DNA of 64,000 bases from Pseudoalteromonas nigrifaciens (GTDB lineage Bacteria > Pseudomonadota > Gammaproteobacteria > Enterobacterales > Alteromonadaceae): contig NZ_CP011038.1 of the NCBI RefSeq assembly GCF_002221505.1, positions 9,732 through 73,731 of the forward strand, read 5' to 3'. The notes below the pieces were generated by a model, which saw nothing but the letters and a program-made list of their open reading frames with translations, was not told the origin of the DNA and did no database searches. Below are positions 7,556 through 16,207 of this stretch, piece after piece (the first letter of the stretch is position 1; the number at the start of each line of letters is the position of its first letter). The translations under genes were made by a program, and so were the position numbers.

Positions 7556-8551
7556 CTAAATATCTAAGCGTTTACTTGCTGCTCTTAGGCGTTCATCACC
7601 CCTAAAGTCATATTTTTGCGTTGTTGCTAAGCTTGCATGGCCCATTGCATCTTTAACTGTAATTAGATCTTCGCCGTTCTCTAGCATTGACGAAGCGAAT
7701 GTCCTTCTTAGGTCATGCGGGGCACACTTTTCTATACCGGCCTCGACAGATCTACTATTTAAAATATGGTAAATTGCCTGGCTAGTCATGCGCTCTGAGG
7801 TAACATCATCGTACCTGCGAATACGACTAAATAGCGGCCCCGGAATATCACTTCTCACTTCCTCAACCCAGCTTTCAAGCCTTTGAAATGCGCCATCTGG
7901 CAAGTACGCCATGCGCTCTTTATTACCTTTACCTAGCACTTTTAGCGAGCGGTTATGCCGGTTATAATGAGCAAAATCAAGGGATACAACTTCAGCTCTT
8001 CGTAATCCGCACCCGACTAAAACAGATAAAATAGCGCTATCTCTAACCCCAATAGCAGACTTATCACTTTCACATGTGAAAAATAATTTCTTCACTTCAG
8101 CAGGGGCCAGGGCTCTACCTTTGGGTATCCTTGACCCTCTAACCGATTTAACTAACTTGATATGTTGGTAAGTGTCAGTGCTAATAAGCTTAAGTGTCCA
8201 CGCCTCTACGGCTACACCTTTTATTGCCGCCAAGTAATTATTTATAGTGGCCGGTGCTTTTCCCGCATCAGTGAGCATGGTCAAAACTGCCTGTACATGG
8301 TGCCGCTCAAGCATACCCCAAGGGCAGGTTCTTAAATCATGGTAACCCATCATTTTAGCGATGTTGTTTAAAAACGACCTCATGGCTAGCCGGCTACTTT
8401 CAGCCCTTAAGCCCATTAAGTATGAAACTGCAGGGTTTTTTTCAATACCATTTACACCAGTGCCCGCAGCCTCCGCACTTAACACTTCAAAAGTACGCTC
8501 TGCAGGGAGAAATGTGACTTCGGTATTTCCATCTTTGTTTTGTTCGTGCAT
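7556..8551 (-). CDS. Tyrosine recombinase / integrase
   Basis: This is a 331-residue phage-integrase-family recombinase. An N-terminal SAM-like core-binding domain spans about residues 40-130 and the catalytic domain 145-325. All catalytic positions are visible: Arg184 in GCGLRRAEV, Lys208 in GKGNKER, His279 and Arg282 in PHDLRRTF, His305 in GHASLATT and the nucleophile Tyr314 in QKYDFR. It shows no integron-integrase-specific insert between the second and third boxes. It heads a two-gene operon with the 163-residue protein and lies at the right edge of the block with R1-R4, so those repeats are the natural substrate candidates. No tRNA gene is next to it. Confidence 0.9.
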   Translation of the reverse strand: MHEQNKDGNTEVTFLPAERTFEVLSAEAAGTGVNGIEKNPAVSYLMGLRAESSRLAMRSFLNNIAKMMGYHDLRTCPWGMLERHHVQAVLTMLTDAGKAPATINNYLAAIKGVAVEAWTLKLISTDTYQHIKLVKSVRGSRIPKGRALAPAEVKKLFFTCESDKSAIGVRDSAILSVLVGCGLRRAEVVSLDFAHYNRHNRSLKVLGKGNKERMAYLPDGAFQRLESWVEEVRSDIPGPLFSRIRRYDDVTSERMTSQAIYHILNSRSVEAGIEKCAPHDLRRTFASSMLENGEDLITVKDAMGHASLATTQKYDFRGDERLRAASKRLDI

Positions 8552-8845
8552 TTTTGATGCCTCAAAGTAACTTTGTGCTTTTGCTCCATACTAAGTTTAA
8601 GTTTGTGTGTTTAGAACAACCCTAAATAATGAAGTACGGGCATATTATCTGTGTTTATTTTACTCAGTATCACCGGCTAAATTACAGCTTCTAATTTTAA
8701 ATTCTGATGGTGTTGACTCGATATTTATTATATCACAGGCTCTACTTTCTAAAAGGGTCATTTTAATAAGTAGGTGCTAGTGGGTTATCTATTTTTTATA
8801 CCGAATCGAATGTATTTTTGGCTATTGTTTTTCCACAGCTTAAAT

Positions 8846-8872
8846 AGTACTATTTATAGTATAAATAGTACT
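8846..8872. promoter_or_regulatory. Palindromic operator upstream of galE
   Basis: This 27-bp perfect palindrome has 13-bp arms around one central base; the inner part is TTTATAGTATAAA. It ends 11 bp before the galE ATG, overlapping the likely promoter/leader. The same inner core occurs as a 21-bp palindrome upstream of the TonB receptor gene (29616-29636), implying one regulator for both. Apart from this, 8552-8845 shows no gene; TAATGAAGTAC at about 8622 also occurs beside R3. Confidence 0.7.
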
Positions 8873-8883
8873 AGGGTATATGT

Positions 8884-9897
8884 ATGAGAGTTTTAGTTAC
8901 TGGCGGCATGGGTTACATAGGTAGCCACACATGTATTGCATTACATGACGCAGGTATTACACCTGTTATTTATGATAACTTGTCTAATGCAAGTGCGCAG
9001 GTACTTGACCAACTCGAAAAGATTACGGGTACTCGGTTTGAGTTTATTTTGGGCGACATACAAGACGAGCAACAGTTTAAGCTCGCTCTAAAACATACTA
9101 AAGCCGAAGCTGTATTTCACTTTGCGGCTTTAAAAGCCGTTGGCGAATCTACCGAGCAACCACTGCGCTATTATCAAAATAATGTGTCGGGCACATTAAG
9201 TATGTTACAAAGCATGCAAGAAGCCGATGTTAACCACATTATATTTAGCTCATCGGCCACTGTGTACGGCGAGCCAGATTACCTCCCTATTGACGAAAAG
9301 CACCCTATACGCGCTACTAACCCATATGGTTGGACTAAAGTCATGGTTGAGCAAGCTATGCAAGACGTATGTAATGCCAATAGTCAATTTATGGGCATAG
9401 CGCTGCGTTACTTTAACCCTGTAGGTGCGCACCCAAGTGGTTTATTAGGTGAAAGCCCCAATGGTATTCCTAATAACTTAATGCCATTTATTGCTCAAAC
9501 AGCGGTAGGTAAACGCGAGGTGGTTAATATTTTTGGTGACGACTACGACACCGAAGATGGCACAGGCATGCGCGACTATATTCATGTTTTAGATTTAGCT
9601 AAAGGCCATGTAGCGGCATTTATGCAGCATAAAACAGATACCGCTTTTCATGCTTACAACCTAGGCACAGGCCAAAGTTATTCAGTGCTTGATATGATTA
9701 AGGCATTTAGTGCATCAGCCAATAAAGATATTCCGTATAAGAGTGCACCGCGCCGAGCAGGCGATATTGCCTGCAACTACGCCGATGCCACAAAAGCGAA
9801 AAATACACTTAACTGGCACGCAGAACTAACACTTAGCGATATGACCAACGATACATGGCGCTGGCAAACTAATTACCCTCGTGGGTTGGAGAGTTAA
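8884..9897 (+). CDS. galE: UDP-glucose 4-epimerase
   Basis: GalE interconverts UDP-galactose and UDP-glucose in the Leloir pathway in the cytoplasm. The NAD-binding Rossmann motif VTGGMGYIGSHTC starts at residue 4. The Ser of FSSSATVYG and the YxxxK pair in NPYGWTKVMVEQ form the SDR catalytic site, and RYFNPVGAHPSGLLGE is a strong family signature. Its 337 residues match E. coli GalE (338). It is the first gene of galE-galT-galK, and galT starts 1 bp after its stop. The palindromic operator just before it suggests repression in the absence of inducer. Confidence 0.96.
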   Translation: MRVLVTGGMGYIGSHTCIALHDAGITPVIYDNLSNASAQVLDQLEKITGTRFEFILGDIQDEQQFKLALKHTKAEAVFHFAALKAVGESTEQPLRYYQNNVSGTLSMLQSMQEADVNHIIFSSSATVYGEPDYLPIDEKHPIRATNPYGWTKVMVEQAMQDVCNANSQFMGIALRYFNPVGAHPSGLLGESPNGIPNNLMPFIAQTAVGKREVVNIFGDDYDTEDGTGMRDYIHVLDLAKGHVAAFMQHKTDTAFHAYNLGTGQSYSVLDMIKAFSASANKDIPYKSAPRRAGDIACNYADATKAKNTLNWHAELTLSDMTNDTWRWQTNYPRGLES

Positions 9898-9898
9898 C

Positions 9899-10963
9899 AT
9901 GGCTTTATTAGAAAGTACTCACAGACGTAAAAACCCACTAACGGGTCGTTGGGTGTTAGTGTCACCGCATCGTAATAACCGCCCATGGTTAGGCGCAACA
10001 GAAGCTGTAAATGAAAGCGCACTGCCTAAGCACGATGAAAGCTGCCCACTTTGCCCAGGTAACACCCGTGCAAATGGCGACAGCAATCCAGATTACGAAT
10101 ACACGCATGTATTTAGCAATGATTTTGGCGCACTGACACCTAATGCCAGCGACCAATCTCAAAGCTTAGAGTCAGACAGCGATTTATTTATTGCCGATGA
10201 AGCAAGCGGCGAATGCCGTGTAATTTGCTTTTCGCCAGAGCATAACAAAACATTACCTGAGCTAGAGCTCGACGCCCTGTATGAAGTAGTAAAAACCTGG
10301 AAAGAAAACTACACTGAACTTGCACAGCACTATGAATGTGTACACGTTTTTGAAAACAAAGGGGAAATCATGGGGTGCTCGCAACCTCATCCACACGGCC
10401 AAATATGGGCTCATTCGCACTCATCTACCGAAATAGAAGCAGAAGATACACAGCAACTTGCCTATTATAAAAAGCATGGCAGCGCAATGCTTGCCGATTA
10501 CGCGCAAAAAGAACAAGCAGATCAAACACGTGTTGTATTTGAAAACGCACACTGGCTTGTTGTTGTCCCGTTTTGGGCTGCTTGGCCGTTTGAAACAATA
10601 CTATTAACTAAAGATAATATTCAAAATTTTAGCCAGCTAAACGATATACAAATAAATACACTCGCACAAGCACTTAAAGTATTAACCACTAAATACGACA
10701 ACGTATTTAATTGTAGCTTCCCGTATTCTATGGGATGGCACAATGCACCGGCTAATCGTGGCTCAGATGAGCAACATTGGCGCTTGCACGCCCATTTTTA
10801 TCCGCCGCTACTTCGCTCAGCTACCGTGAAAAAACACATGGTTGGCTACGAAATGCTAGCCGAAAGTCAGCGCGACTTAAGCGCAGAAACCGCCGCTTCT
10901 ATTTTACAAGCAGCCAGTACCACACACTATAAAAATACAGCAGGACACACAAATGAAGCTTAA
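9899..10963 (+). CDS. galT: Galactose-1-phosphate uridylyltransferase
   Basis: GalT transfers UMP from UDP-glucose to galactose-1-phosphate. The active-site HPH motif is in GCSQPHPHGQIWAHSHSS, where the second His is uridylylated. CPLCPGN near the N-terminus matches the structural metal site, and YSMGWHNAPAN is conserved. I chose ATG 9899, which has a GGAG site inside the end of galE, over an in-frame GTG at 9881. The 354 residues match the family. It overlaps galK by 11 bp, consistent with translational coupling. Confidence 0.96.
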   Translation: MALLESTHRRKNPLTGRWVLVSPHRNNRPWLGATEAVNESALPKHDESCPLCPGNTRANGDSNPDYEYTHVFSNDFGALTPNASDQSQSLESDSDLFIADEASGECRVICFSPEHNKTLPELELDALYEVVKTWKENYTELAQHYECVHVFENKGEIMGCSQPHPHGQIWAHSHSSTEIEAEDTQQLAYYKKHGSAMLADYAQKEQADQTRVVFENAHWLVVVPFWAAWPFETILLTKDNIQNFSQLNDIQINTLAQALKVLTTKYDNVFNCSFPYSMGWHNAPANRGSDEQHWRLHAHFYPPLLRSATVKKHMVGYEMLAESQRDLSAETAASILQAASTTHYKNTAGHTNEA

Positions 10964-12101
10964 CGAATTCCAACAACAATTTTTGTCACTGTATGACGTG
11001 CCTGCTCAAGGTATTGCAGCCGCTCCAGGGCGTGTAAACCTAATTGGTGAATTTACCGACTACAACGACGGTTTTGTTTTACCGTGCTCGTTAGAGTTTC
11101 GTACTCAAGTTATGTTTAAAGAGCGCGACGATAACATTATCACTGTGCATTCTTTAAATTACCCAGGCGAAAAAGACAGCTTTAGTGTTGATGAAGCAAT
11201 CAGCGAAGGACAATCGCAATGGGGTAACTATATTCGTGCAGTATCATTTGTATTAAAGCGTGCGGGCCATACTTTACGCGGCGCCGATTTACTTATCGAC
11301 AGTAACTTACCGCAAGGCAGTGGCTTGTCGTCATCGGCTGCGCTAGAAGTTGCTGTTGGTGGTATGTTTAACCATATTGCACAACTTGGTTTAAGCGAAG
11401 AAAAAATAGCATTACTAGGCCAAGAAGCCGAAAACGACTTTATGCATTGCCAATCGGGCATTATGGATCAGCTTATTTCGGCAAAAGGCGAAAACGGCCA
11501 TGCTCTTTTAATTGACTGTGAAAACCTAGCAACCGAGTCTGTAAAAGTTCCAGATGACTTAAATATTGTTATTGTTAACTCTAACTACCCTCGTAAATTG
11601 GTAGATAGCGAATACAACCAACGTCGTGTTGACTGTGAGCAAGCAGCTGCAAAAATGAATGTAGCAACACTTCGTAAAGCAACCATGGCCACGCTTGAAG
11701 CAACAAAAGACGCATTGAGTGAAAACGAATACAAGCGTGCACACCATGTAATTAGCGAAAATGACCGTGTAATTGCAGCAACTAAAGCGCTGCAAAATAA
11801 CGACATTGACGCGCTACGTGAGCTAATGGCTGCATCGCACCAGTCGCTTAAGCATTACTTTGAAGTAACCGTACCAGCGACCGATGGCCTAGTAGAAATT
11901 TGTAAAGAAGCCATGGGCGATCGCGGTGCAGTACGTATGACCGGAGGCGGCTTTGGTGGTGCTATTGTATGTTTATGTCGTGATGCAGAAGTGCCACTAA
12001 TTAAAGCAGCGGTTGAGCAGCATTACTTTGAACGCTTTAACTTAAATGCCGACATTTACGTATGTTCAGCGGGTTCAGGGTTACAAATTACGTCTTTTTA
12101 A
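10953..12101 (+). CDS. galK: Galactokinase
   Basis: GalK phosphorylates alpha-D-galactose with ATP, the first committed Leloir step. The signature APGRVNLIGEFTDYNDGFVL is at residues ~25-44, the GHMP ATP loop LPQGSGLSSSAALEVA at ~125, and the C-terminal glycine motif MTGGGFGGAIV at ~330. Its 382 residues equal the E. coli length. It is coupled to galT by overlap and followed 19 bp later by an oxidoreductase. Confidence 0.97.
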   Translation: MKLNEFQQQFLSLYDVPAQGIAAAPGRVNLIGEFTDYNDGFVLPCSLEFRTQVMFKERDDNIITVHSLNYPGEKDSFSVDEAISEGQSQWGNYIRAVSFVLKRAGHTLRGADLLIDSNLPQGSGLSSSAALEVAVGGMFNHIAQLGLSEEKIALLGQEAENDFMHCQSGIMDQLISAKGENGHALLIDCENLATESVKVPDDLNIVIVNSNYPRKLVDSEYNQRRVDCEQAAAKMNVATLRKATMATLEATKDALSENEYKRAHHVISENDRVIAATKALQNNDIDALRELMAASHQSLKHYFEVTVPATDGLVEICKEAMGDRGAVRMTGGGFGGAIVCLCRDAEVPLIKAAVEQHYFERFNLNADIYVCSAGSGLQITSF

Positions 12102-12120
12102 ATAAAGTTAAGGAATAAGC

Positions 12121-13125
12121 ATGGCAAAGGTTAATTGGGGAATTATTGGGTGTGGCAATATTGCTCACACCTTTGCTAAAAGCATTGCGCATTGCGCTGA
12201 TGCTCAGCTTATTGGCGCAGCATCGACTAGCGAGCAGCGCGCAAAAGAGTTTTCAACACCGTACAATATTAAAGGTTATAAGTGCTATCAAGCTCTTATG
12301 CAATGCCAAAATATTGATGCTATTTATATAGCTAATACGCATGAGCAACATTTTAAAACGATAGCGCAGTGCTTAACACACAATAAGCATGTACTAAGCG
12401 AAAAACCAATTACTGTTAATGCTCAGCAATTGGAAAGCCTCACCGAGCTTGCAAAGCAGAAAAATTGCTTTTTAATGGAAGGCGTTTGGATGCGTTTTTT
12501 ACCGGCAATAGTAAAATTACAGCAACTCCTAAGCGAAGATATTATTGGTAATGTACATAGCGTGAATGCGAACTTTAGCTTACCTGGCAGCTTTGCAAGC
12601 ACGCATCGTTTAATGAACCCTACAACAGCGGGTGGCGCCCTGCTAGATTTAGGTATTTACCCTATTTCTATTGCTGATGTGGTATTTAATAAAGCCCCAG
12701 AACAAATCAAATCTTTTGTACACAAAAGCATAACCGGTGTTGATGAGCGAAGCACTGCTATAGTTGATTACGGTAACGGACAGTTTGCATCTCTTGCTAG
12801 TGCACTCCAACAAAGCGGCCCAACTGAGGCATGTATTAATGGTGAGCTTGGCTTCATTCGCATTCCTGAATTTGTAGGCGCTCAATCTATAGAACTCCAT
12901 ATATATGGCCAAGACTCGCAACACTTTGAATACGGCTTTAGTGATGATGAAAACTTTAAGTTTGAAATTGCACATGTTACGCAGTGTATATTACAAAAAC
13001 AGACGCAAAGCACCGTGTTACCACTAAGTACTAGCTTACGAGTTATAAACATAATGGATACCTTACGGGCACAATGGCAACTGAAATATAACTACGCTAT
13101 TGAGTCGGCTGAACTGACAAAATAA
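12121..13125 (+). CDS. Gfo/Idh/MocA-family oxidoreductase
   Basis: This 334-residue NAD(P)-dependent dehydrogenase has an N-terminal Rossmann motif (IIGCGNIAHTFAKSI), the EKP motif in LSEKPITVNAQQ that positions substrate and cofactor, and a C-terminal alpha/beta domain with GGALLDLGIYPISIADVVF. The last pattern places it near the dihydrodiol / D-xylose dehydrogenase-like branch. Its position after galK suggests oxidation of galactose or a related sugar, perhaps the first step of an oxidative route, but the substrate cannot be read from sequence. Confidence 0.88.
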   Translation: MAKVNWGIIGCGNIAHTFAKSIAHCADAQLIGAASTSEQRAKEFSTPYNIKGYKCYQALMQCQNIDAIYIANTHEQHFKTIAQCLTHNKHVLSEKPITVNAQQLESLTELAKQKNCFLMEGVWMRFLPAIVKLQQLLSEDIIGNVHSVNANFSLPGSFASTHRLMNPTTAGGALLDLGIYPISIADVVFNKAPEQIKSFVHKSITGVDERSTAIVDYGNGQFASLASALQQSGPTEACINGELGFIRIPEFVGAQSIELHIYGQDSQHFEYGFSDDENFKFEIAHVTQCILQKQTQSTVLPLSTSLRVINIMDTLRAQWQLKYNYAIESAELTK

Positions 13126-13147
13126 AAACACACAACAAGGACACACA

Positions 13148-14470
13148 ATGACACACGCACTCAAAGCGCTTTCAAAAGCTATATTACTCGCTACGTGCAG
13201 TTTATCTGCCAGTGTAACCTTTGCTGAGTCTAATAAACCAGAGCAACTATATCCTCCAATCACTAGCGAAGTACTCCCAGAGCTTGCAGCCAAAGGTAGC
13301 TATAATGTAGGAGTGCAAACACTTGATTTAGTTAACCCTGAGCAATTTGACCCAGCTACACAAGGTCAAAATGATCGTCCTCTAAAAGTCGAGGTATGGT
13401 ATCCGGCTGCAAATACAGCACAAACGCCGCTTACCAGCTACACCGATCAAACTCGCTCAGGTAAAAAATTTACTCTGCAAGCCGATGCTATGCGCGATGT
13501 AGCCATTAATAATAAAGAGCATTACCCTGTTATTGTACTTTCTCACGGCTATACTGGCTATCGCACCATTATGTACTACCTTGGTGAGCATTTAGCCTCG
13601 AATGGCTACATTGTTGTAGCAATTGATCATACCGACTCAACCAATGCTGATGTTGATTTTAAAAACGCACCATTTTCGGGCTTTTTTAGCACGCTCATAA
13701 ATCGCTCGCGCGATCAGCAATTTGTTATTAATTACTTTAACGAGCAAAAAAACTTTGCAAGCAAGCAAGTAGATAGCAAAAACGCTGGCGTAATTGGTTA
13801 CTCAATGGGTGGCTATGGCGCGGTAAATACCATTGGTGGTTGTTATGCTTTTAATGAGCAAACTACGGCTATGTTTACGGGTATGAAAGACCCAGCTCAA
13901 ATTAAAAAAGTACAACAATTACTAAACAGCTGTGCTGGTGGGCAATACCAAAATCCAAAAGTAGACCCACGTATAAAAGCGATGGTGGCCTTTGCGCCTT
14001 GGGGCGGACAGCACGATATATTTGATACCAAAGCGATGGGAAATATTAAAGTACCTTCGCTTTATATATCCGGTAGTTTAGATGATATATCAGGGTATGA
14101 AGGTATTAAAAGTCTTTATAACCAAACGGGCAGCGAAAATAAGTACATGCTTACTTACAAAAATGCACGCCATAATATTGCACCGCACCCAGCTCCAGCT
14201 ATTGCACAAAGTAGTAGTGAGTTAGATATAGGTCATTACTACGAGTCATCGTGGTCTATGCGCACGCTAAACGAAATCAATAAACACTTTGTACTTGCTA
14301 TGATGGATTGCCACGTAAAAGGTATCGCCAGCGAATGTAAATACTTAGATTTACCACAAAGCGGCGACCAAGCTGTTGTTGATGGCAAGCCACTGCCACA
14401 GTGGCGTGGGTTTGATAATCGTTTTTCTACCGGTATGGACTGGCAACAAACAAGTCCTCACAGTAAGTAG
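13148..14470 (+). CDS. Secreted alpha/beta hydrolase (dienelactone hydrolase / PAF-acetylhydrolase type)
   Basis: A Sec signal peptide (LSKAILLATCSLSASVTFA) precedes an alpha/beta-hydrolase fold of 440 residues. VIVLSHGYTGYRTIMYYLGE gives the oxyanion region and GVIGYSMGGYGAVNT the nucleophile elbow with Ser in GYSMG. The acidic residue probably lies near YISGSLDDISGYEG and the His in YKNARHNIAP. The product is periplasmic or secreted and likely an esterase. It is 22 bp after the oxidoreductase, in the gal operon, so it may remove ester groups from galactosides; that is inference. Confidence 0.85.
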   Translation: MTHALKALSKAILLATCSLSASVTFAESNKPEQLYPPITSEVLPELAAKGSYNVGVQTLDLVNPEQFDPATQGQNDRPLKVEVWYPAANTAQTPLTSYTDQTRSGKKFTLQADAMRDVAINNKEHYPVIVLSHGYTGYRTIMYYLGEHLASNGYIVVAIDHTDSTNADVDFKNAPFSGFFSTLINRSRDQQFVINYFNEQKNFASKQVDSKNAGVIGYSMGGYGAVNTIGGCYAFNEQTTAMFTGMKDPAQIKKVQQLLNSCAGGQYQNPKVDPRIKAMVAFAPWGGQHDIFDTKAMGNIKVPSLYISGSLDDISGYEGIKSLYNQTGSENKYMLTYKNARHNIAPHPAPAIAQSSSELDIGHYYESSWSMRTLNEINKHFVLAMMDCHVKGIASECKYLDLPQSGDQAVVDGKPLPQWRGFDNRFSTGMDWQQTSPHSK

Positions 14471-14671
14471 TGAAAATTCAAAGCTGCTTTTTGTTTAAAT
14501 AGTCGTGTTCACACTTAAAAATCCTCTAAAGTAAAACAGCTTTTATATAAGAAACTTATCTATAAAAACAAGCATATTTTACTTTTATACAAATATTTTA
14601 AGAAAAACCATTGCCATTAGCTAGCGTTAAAGGCAATCTAGTTATATATAAGATAAATAATATTAATAATT

Positions 14672-16171
14672 ATGTCTAAATACATACTATCGATTGATCA
14701 AGGCACCACAAGCTCTCGGGCCATTTTGTTTACAAAGGATGCTGACGTTTTTGGTACAGCACAACAAGGGTTTTCTCAGCACTTTCCAAAAAATGGTTGG
14801 GTAGAGCACGACCCTTACGATATTTGGCAAACAGTGCTTAGTACTAGCCGTGAAGTGTTAACTAAAAACAATGTGAAGCCTGAAGAAGTTATTGCCATTG
14901 GTATAACTAATCAACGCGAAACTACCTTGGTGTGGAATAAAAAAACAGGAAAAGCTATTTACAATGCAATTGTTTGGCAAGATCGCCGCACCAGTGATTA
15001 CTGCGAAAGCTTAAGTACAAATGATTTTTGCCAAACTATAAGCGACAAAACAGGCTTGATACTCGACCCGTACTTTTCCGCCACTAAAATCCGTTGGATT
15101 TTAGATAACGTGGAAGGTGCTCGCGAACAAGCGCTTGCCGGCGAGCTTGCTTTTGGGACAGTTGATACTTATTTACTTTGGCACCTAACCGGTGGGAAAG
15201 AACACCGTACTGATGCAACGAATGCATCGCGCACCATGTTATTTAATATCCATACTCAACAGTGGGATCCAGAATTACTCGATTTATTTGAGGTTCCAGA
15301 ATCCATGCTGCCAGAAGTGATGGACTCAGCAGATGAATTTGGTTCAACGAGTGATAATATTTTTGGTTCGCCAATCCGTATCTGTGGTATTGCAGGTGAC
15401 CAACAAGCCGCACTTGTAGGTCATGCATGCTTCGAACAAGGAATGGCAAAAAGCACCTATGGTACAGGTTGCTTTCTCATGCTTAATACCGGTGAAAAAG
15501 CACTTACTTCTGAAAATCGTTTGTTAACCACTGTTGCATATCGCTTAAATGGCAAATCAACTTATGCTATTGAAGGCAGTATTTTTATGGCTGGCGCAAC
15601 CATGCAGTGGATTGTTGAAGGCTTGAAACTACTAAGCCATGCTGGTGAAAGTGAGTCGATAGTAAAAGATGTACCACTGGATCATGGCGTATTCCTAGTT
15701 CCTTCATTCACAGGGCTTGGCGCTCCGTATTGGGATCCTAATGCGCGTGGCGCTATTTTAGGCCTCACACGTGACTCAGGTATTAGCACCATCGTTGCCG
15801 CAGCGTTGCAATCGGTAGGTTATCAAACTAAAGATTTACAAAAGGCGATGGAGCGTGATGGTTTGCGCCCAAGTGTACTGCGTGTTGATGGTGGTATGGT
15901 TAAAAATAATTGGGCAATGGCGTTTTTATCAAATATTTTAGGTGCGACAGTTGAGCGTCCTACAGTAAGCGAAACAACTTCTCTAGGTGTCGCTTACTTA
16001 GCAGGTCTTCAAGCAGGGGTTTACGAGTCAACAGAGCAATTATCTAAAATGTGGACATGTGATCACCGTTTCGAACCAACAATGAGCGTCGACGAACGTA
16101 ACGAGCTATATGCAAAATGGCAGCACTGTGTTGCTCAAGTTTGCTTAACTAATGATAGTTGTGACCAGTAA
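14672..16171 (+). CDS. glpK: Glycerol kinase
   Basis: GlpK makes sn-glycerol 3-phosphate from glycerol and ATP. The FGGY-family N-terminal motif [17 protein letters not shown] starts at residue 4; [29 protein letters not shown] and [13 protein letters not shown] are glycerol-kinase signatures. The 499-residue length is standard. It has its own AT-rich leader (14471-14671) and precedes glpD by 36 bp. No glpF or glpR is present in the window. Confidence 0.96.
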   Translation: MSKYILSIDQGTTSSRAILFTKDADVFGTAQQGFSQHFPKNGWVEHDPYDIWQTVLSTSREVLTKNNVKPEEVIAIGITNQRETTLVWNKKTGKAIYNAIVWQDRRTSDYCESLSTNDFCQTISDKTGLILDPYFSATKIRWILDNVEGAREQALAGELAFGTVDTYLLWHLTGGKEHRTDATNASRTMLFNIHTQQWDPELLDLFEVPESMLPEVMDSADEFGSTSDNIFGSPIRICGIAGDQQAALVGHACFEQGMAKSTYGTGCFLMLNTGEKALTSENRLLTTVAYRLNGKSTYAIEGSIFMAGATMQWIVEGLKLLSHAGESESIVKDVPLDHGVFLVPSFTGLGAPYWDPNARGAILGLTRDSGISTIVAAALQSVGYQTKDLQKAMERDGLRPSVLRVDGGMVKNNWAMAFLSNILGATVERPTVSETTSLGVAYLAGLQAGVYESTEQLSKMWTCDHRFEPTMSVDERNELYAKWQHCVAQVCLTNDSCDQ

Positions 16172-16207
16172 ATTCAATGTTTTCATATGATTAATAGAAG
16201 GTGAGCG

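Noticed and set aside
8600..8640. TAATGAAGTAC at ~8622 and ~6806 as attL/attR of the integrase
   Set aside because: Only 11 bases match and neither neighbour matches further; kept as a weak hint only.
11559..11806. Minus-strand ORFs inside galK
   Set aside because: They are antisense frames of a clear galactokinase gene with no independent support.
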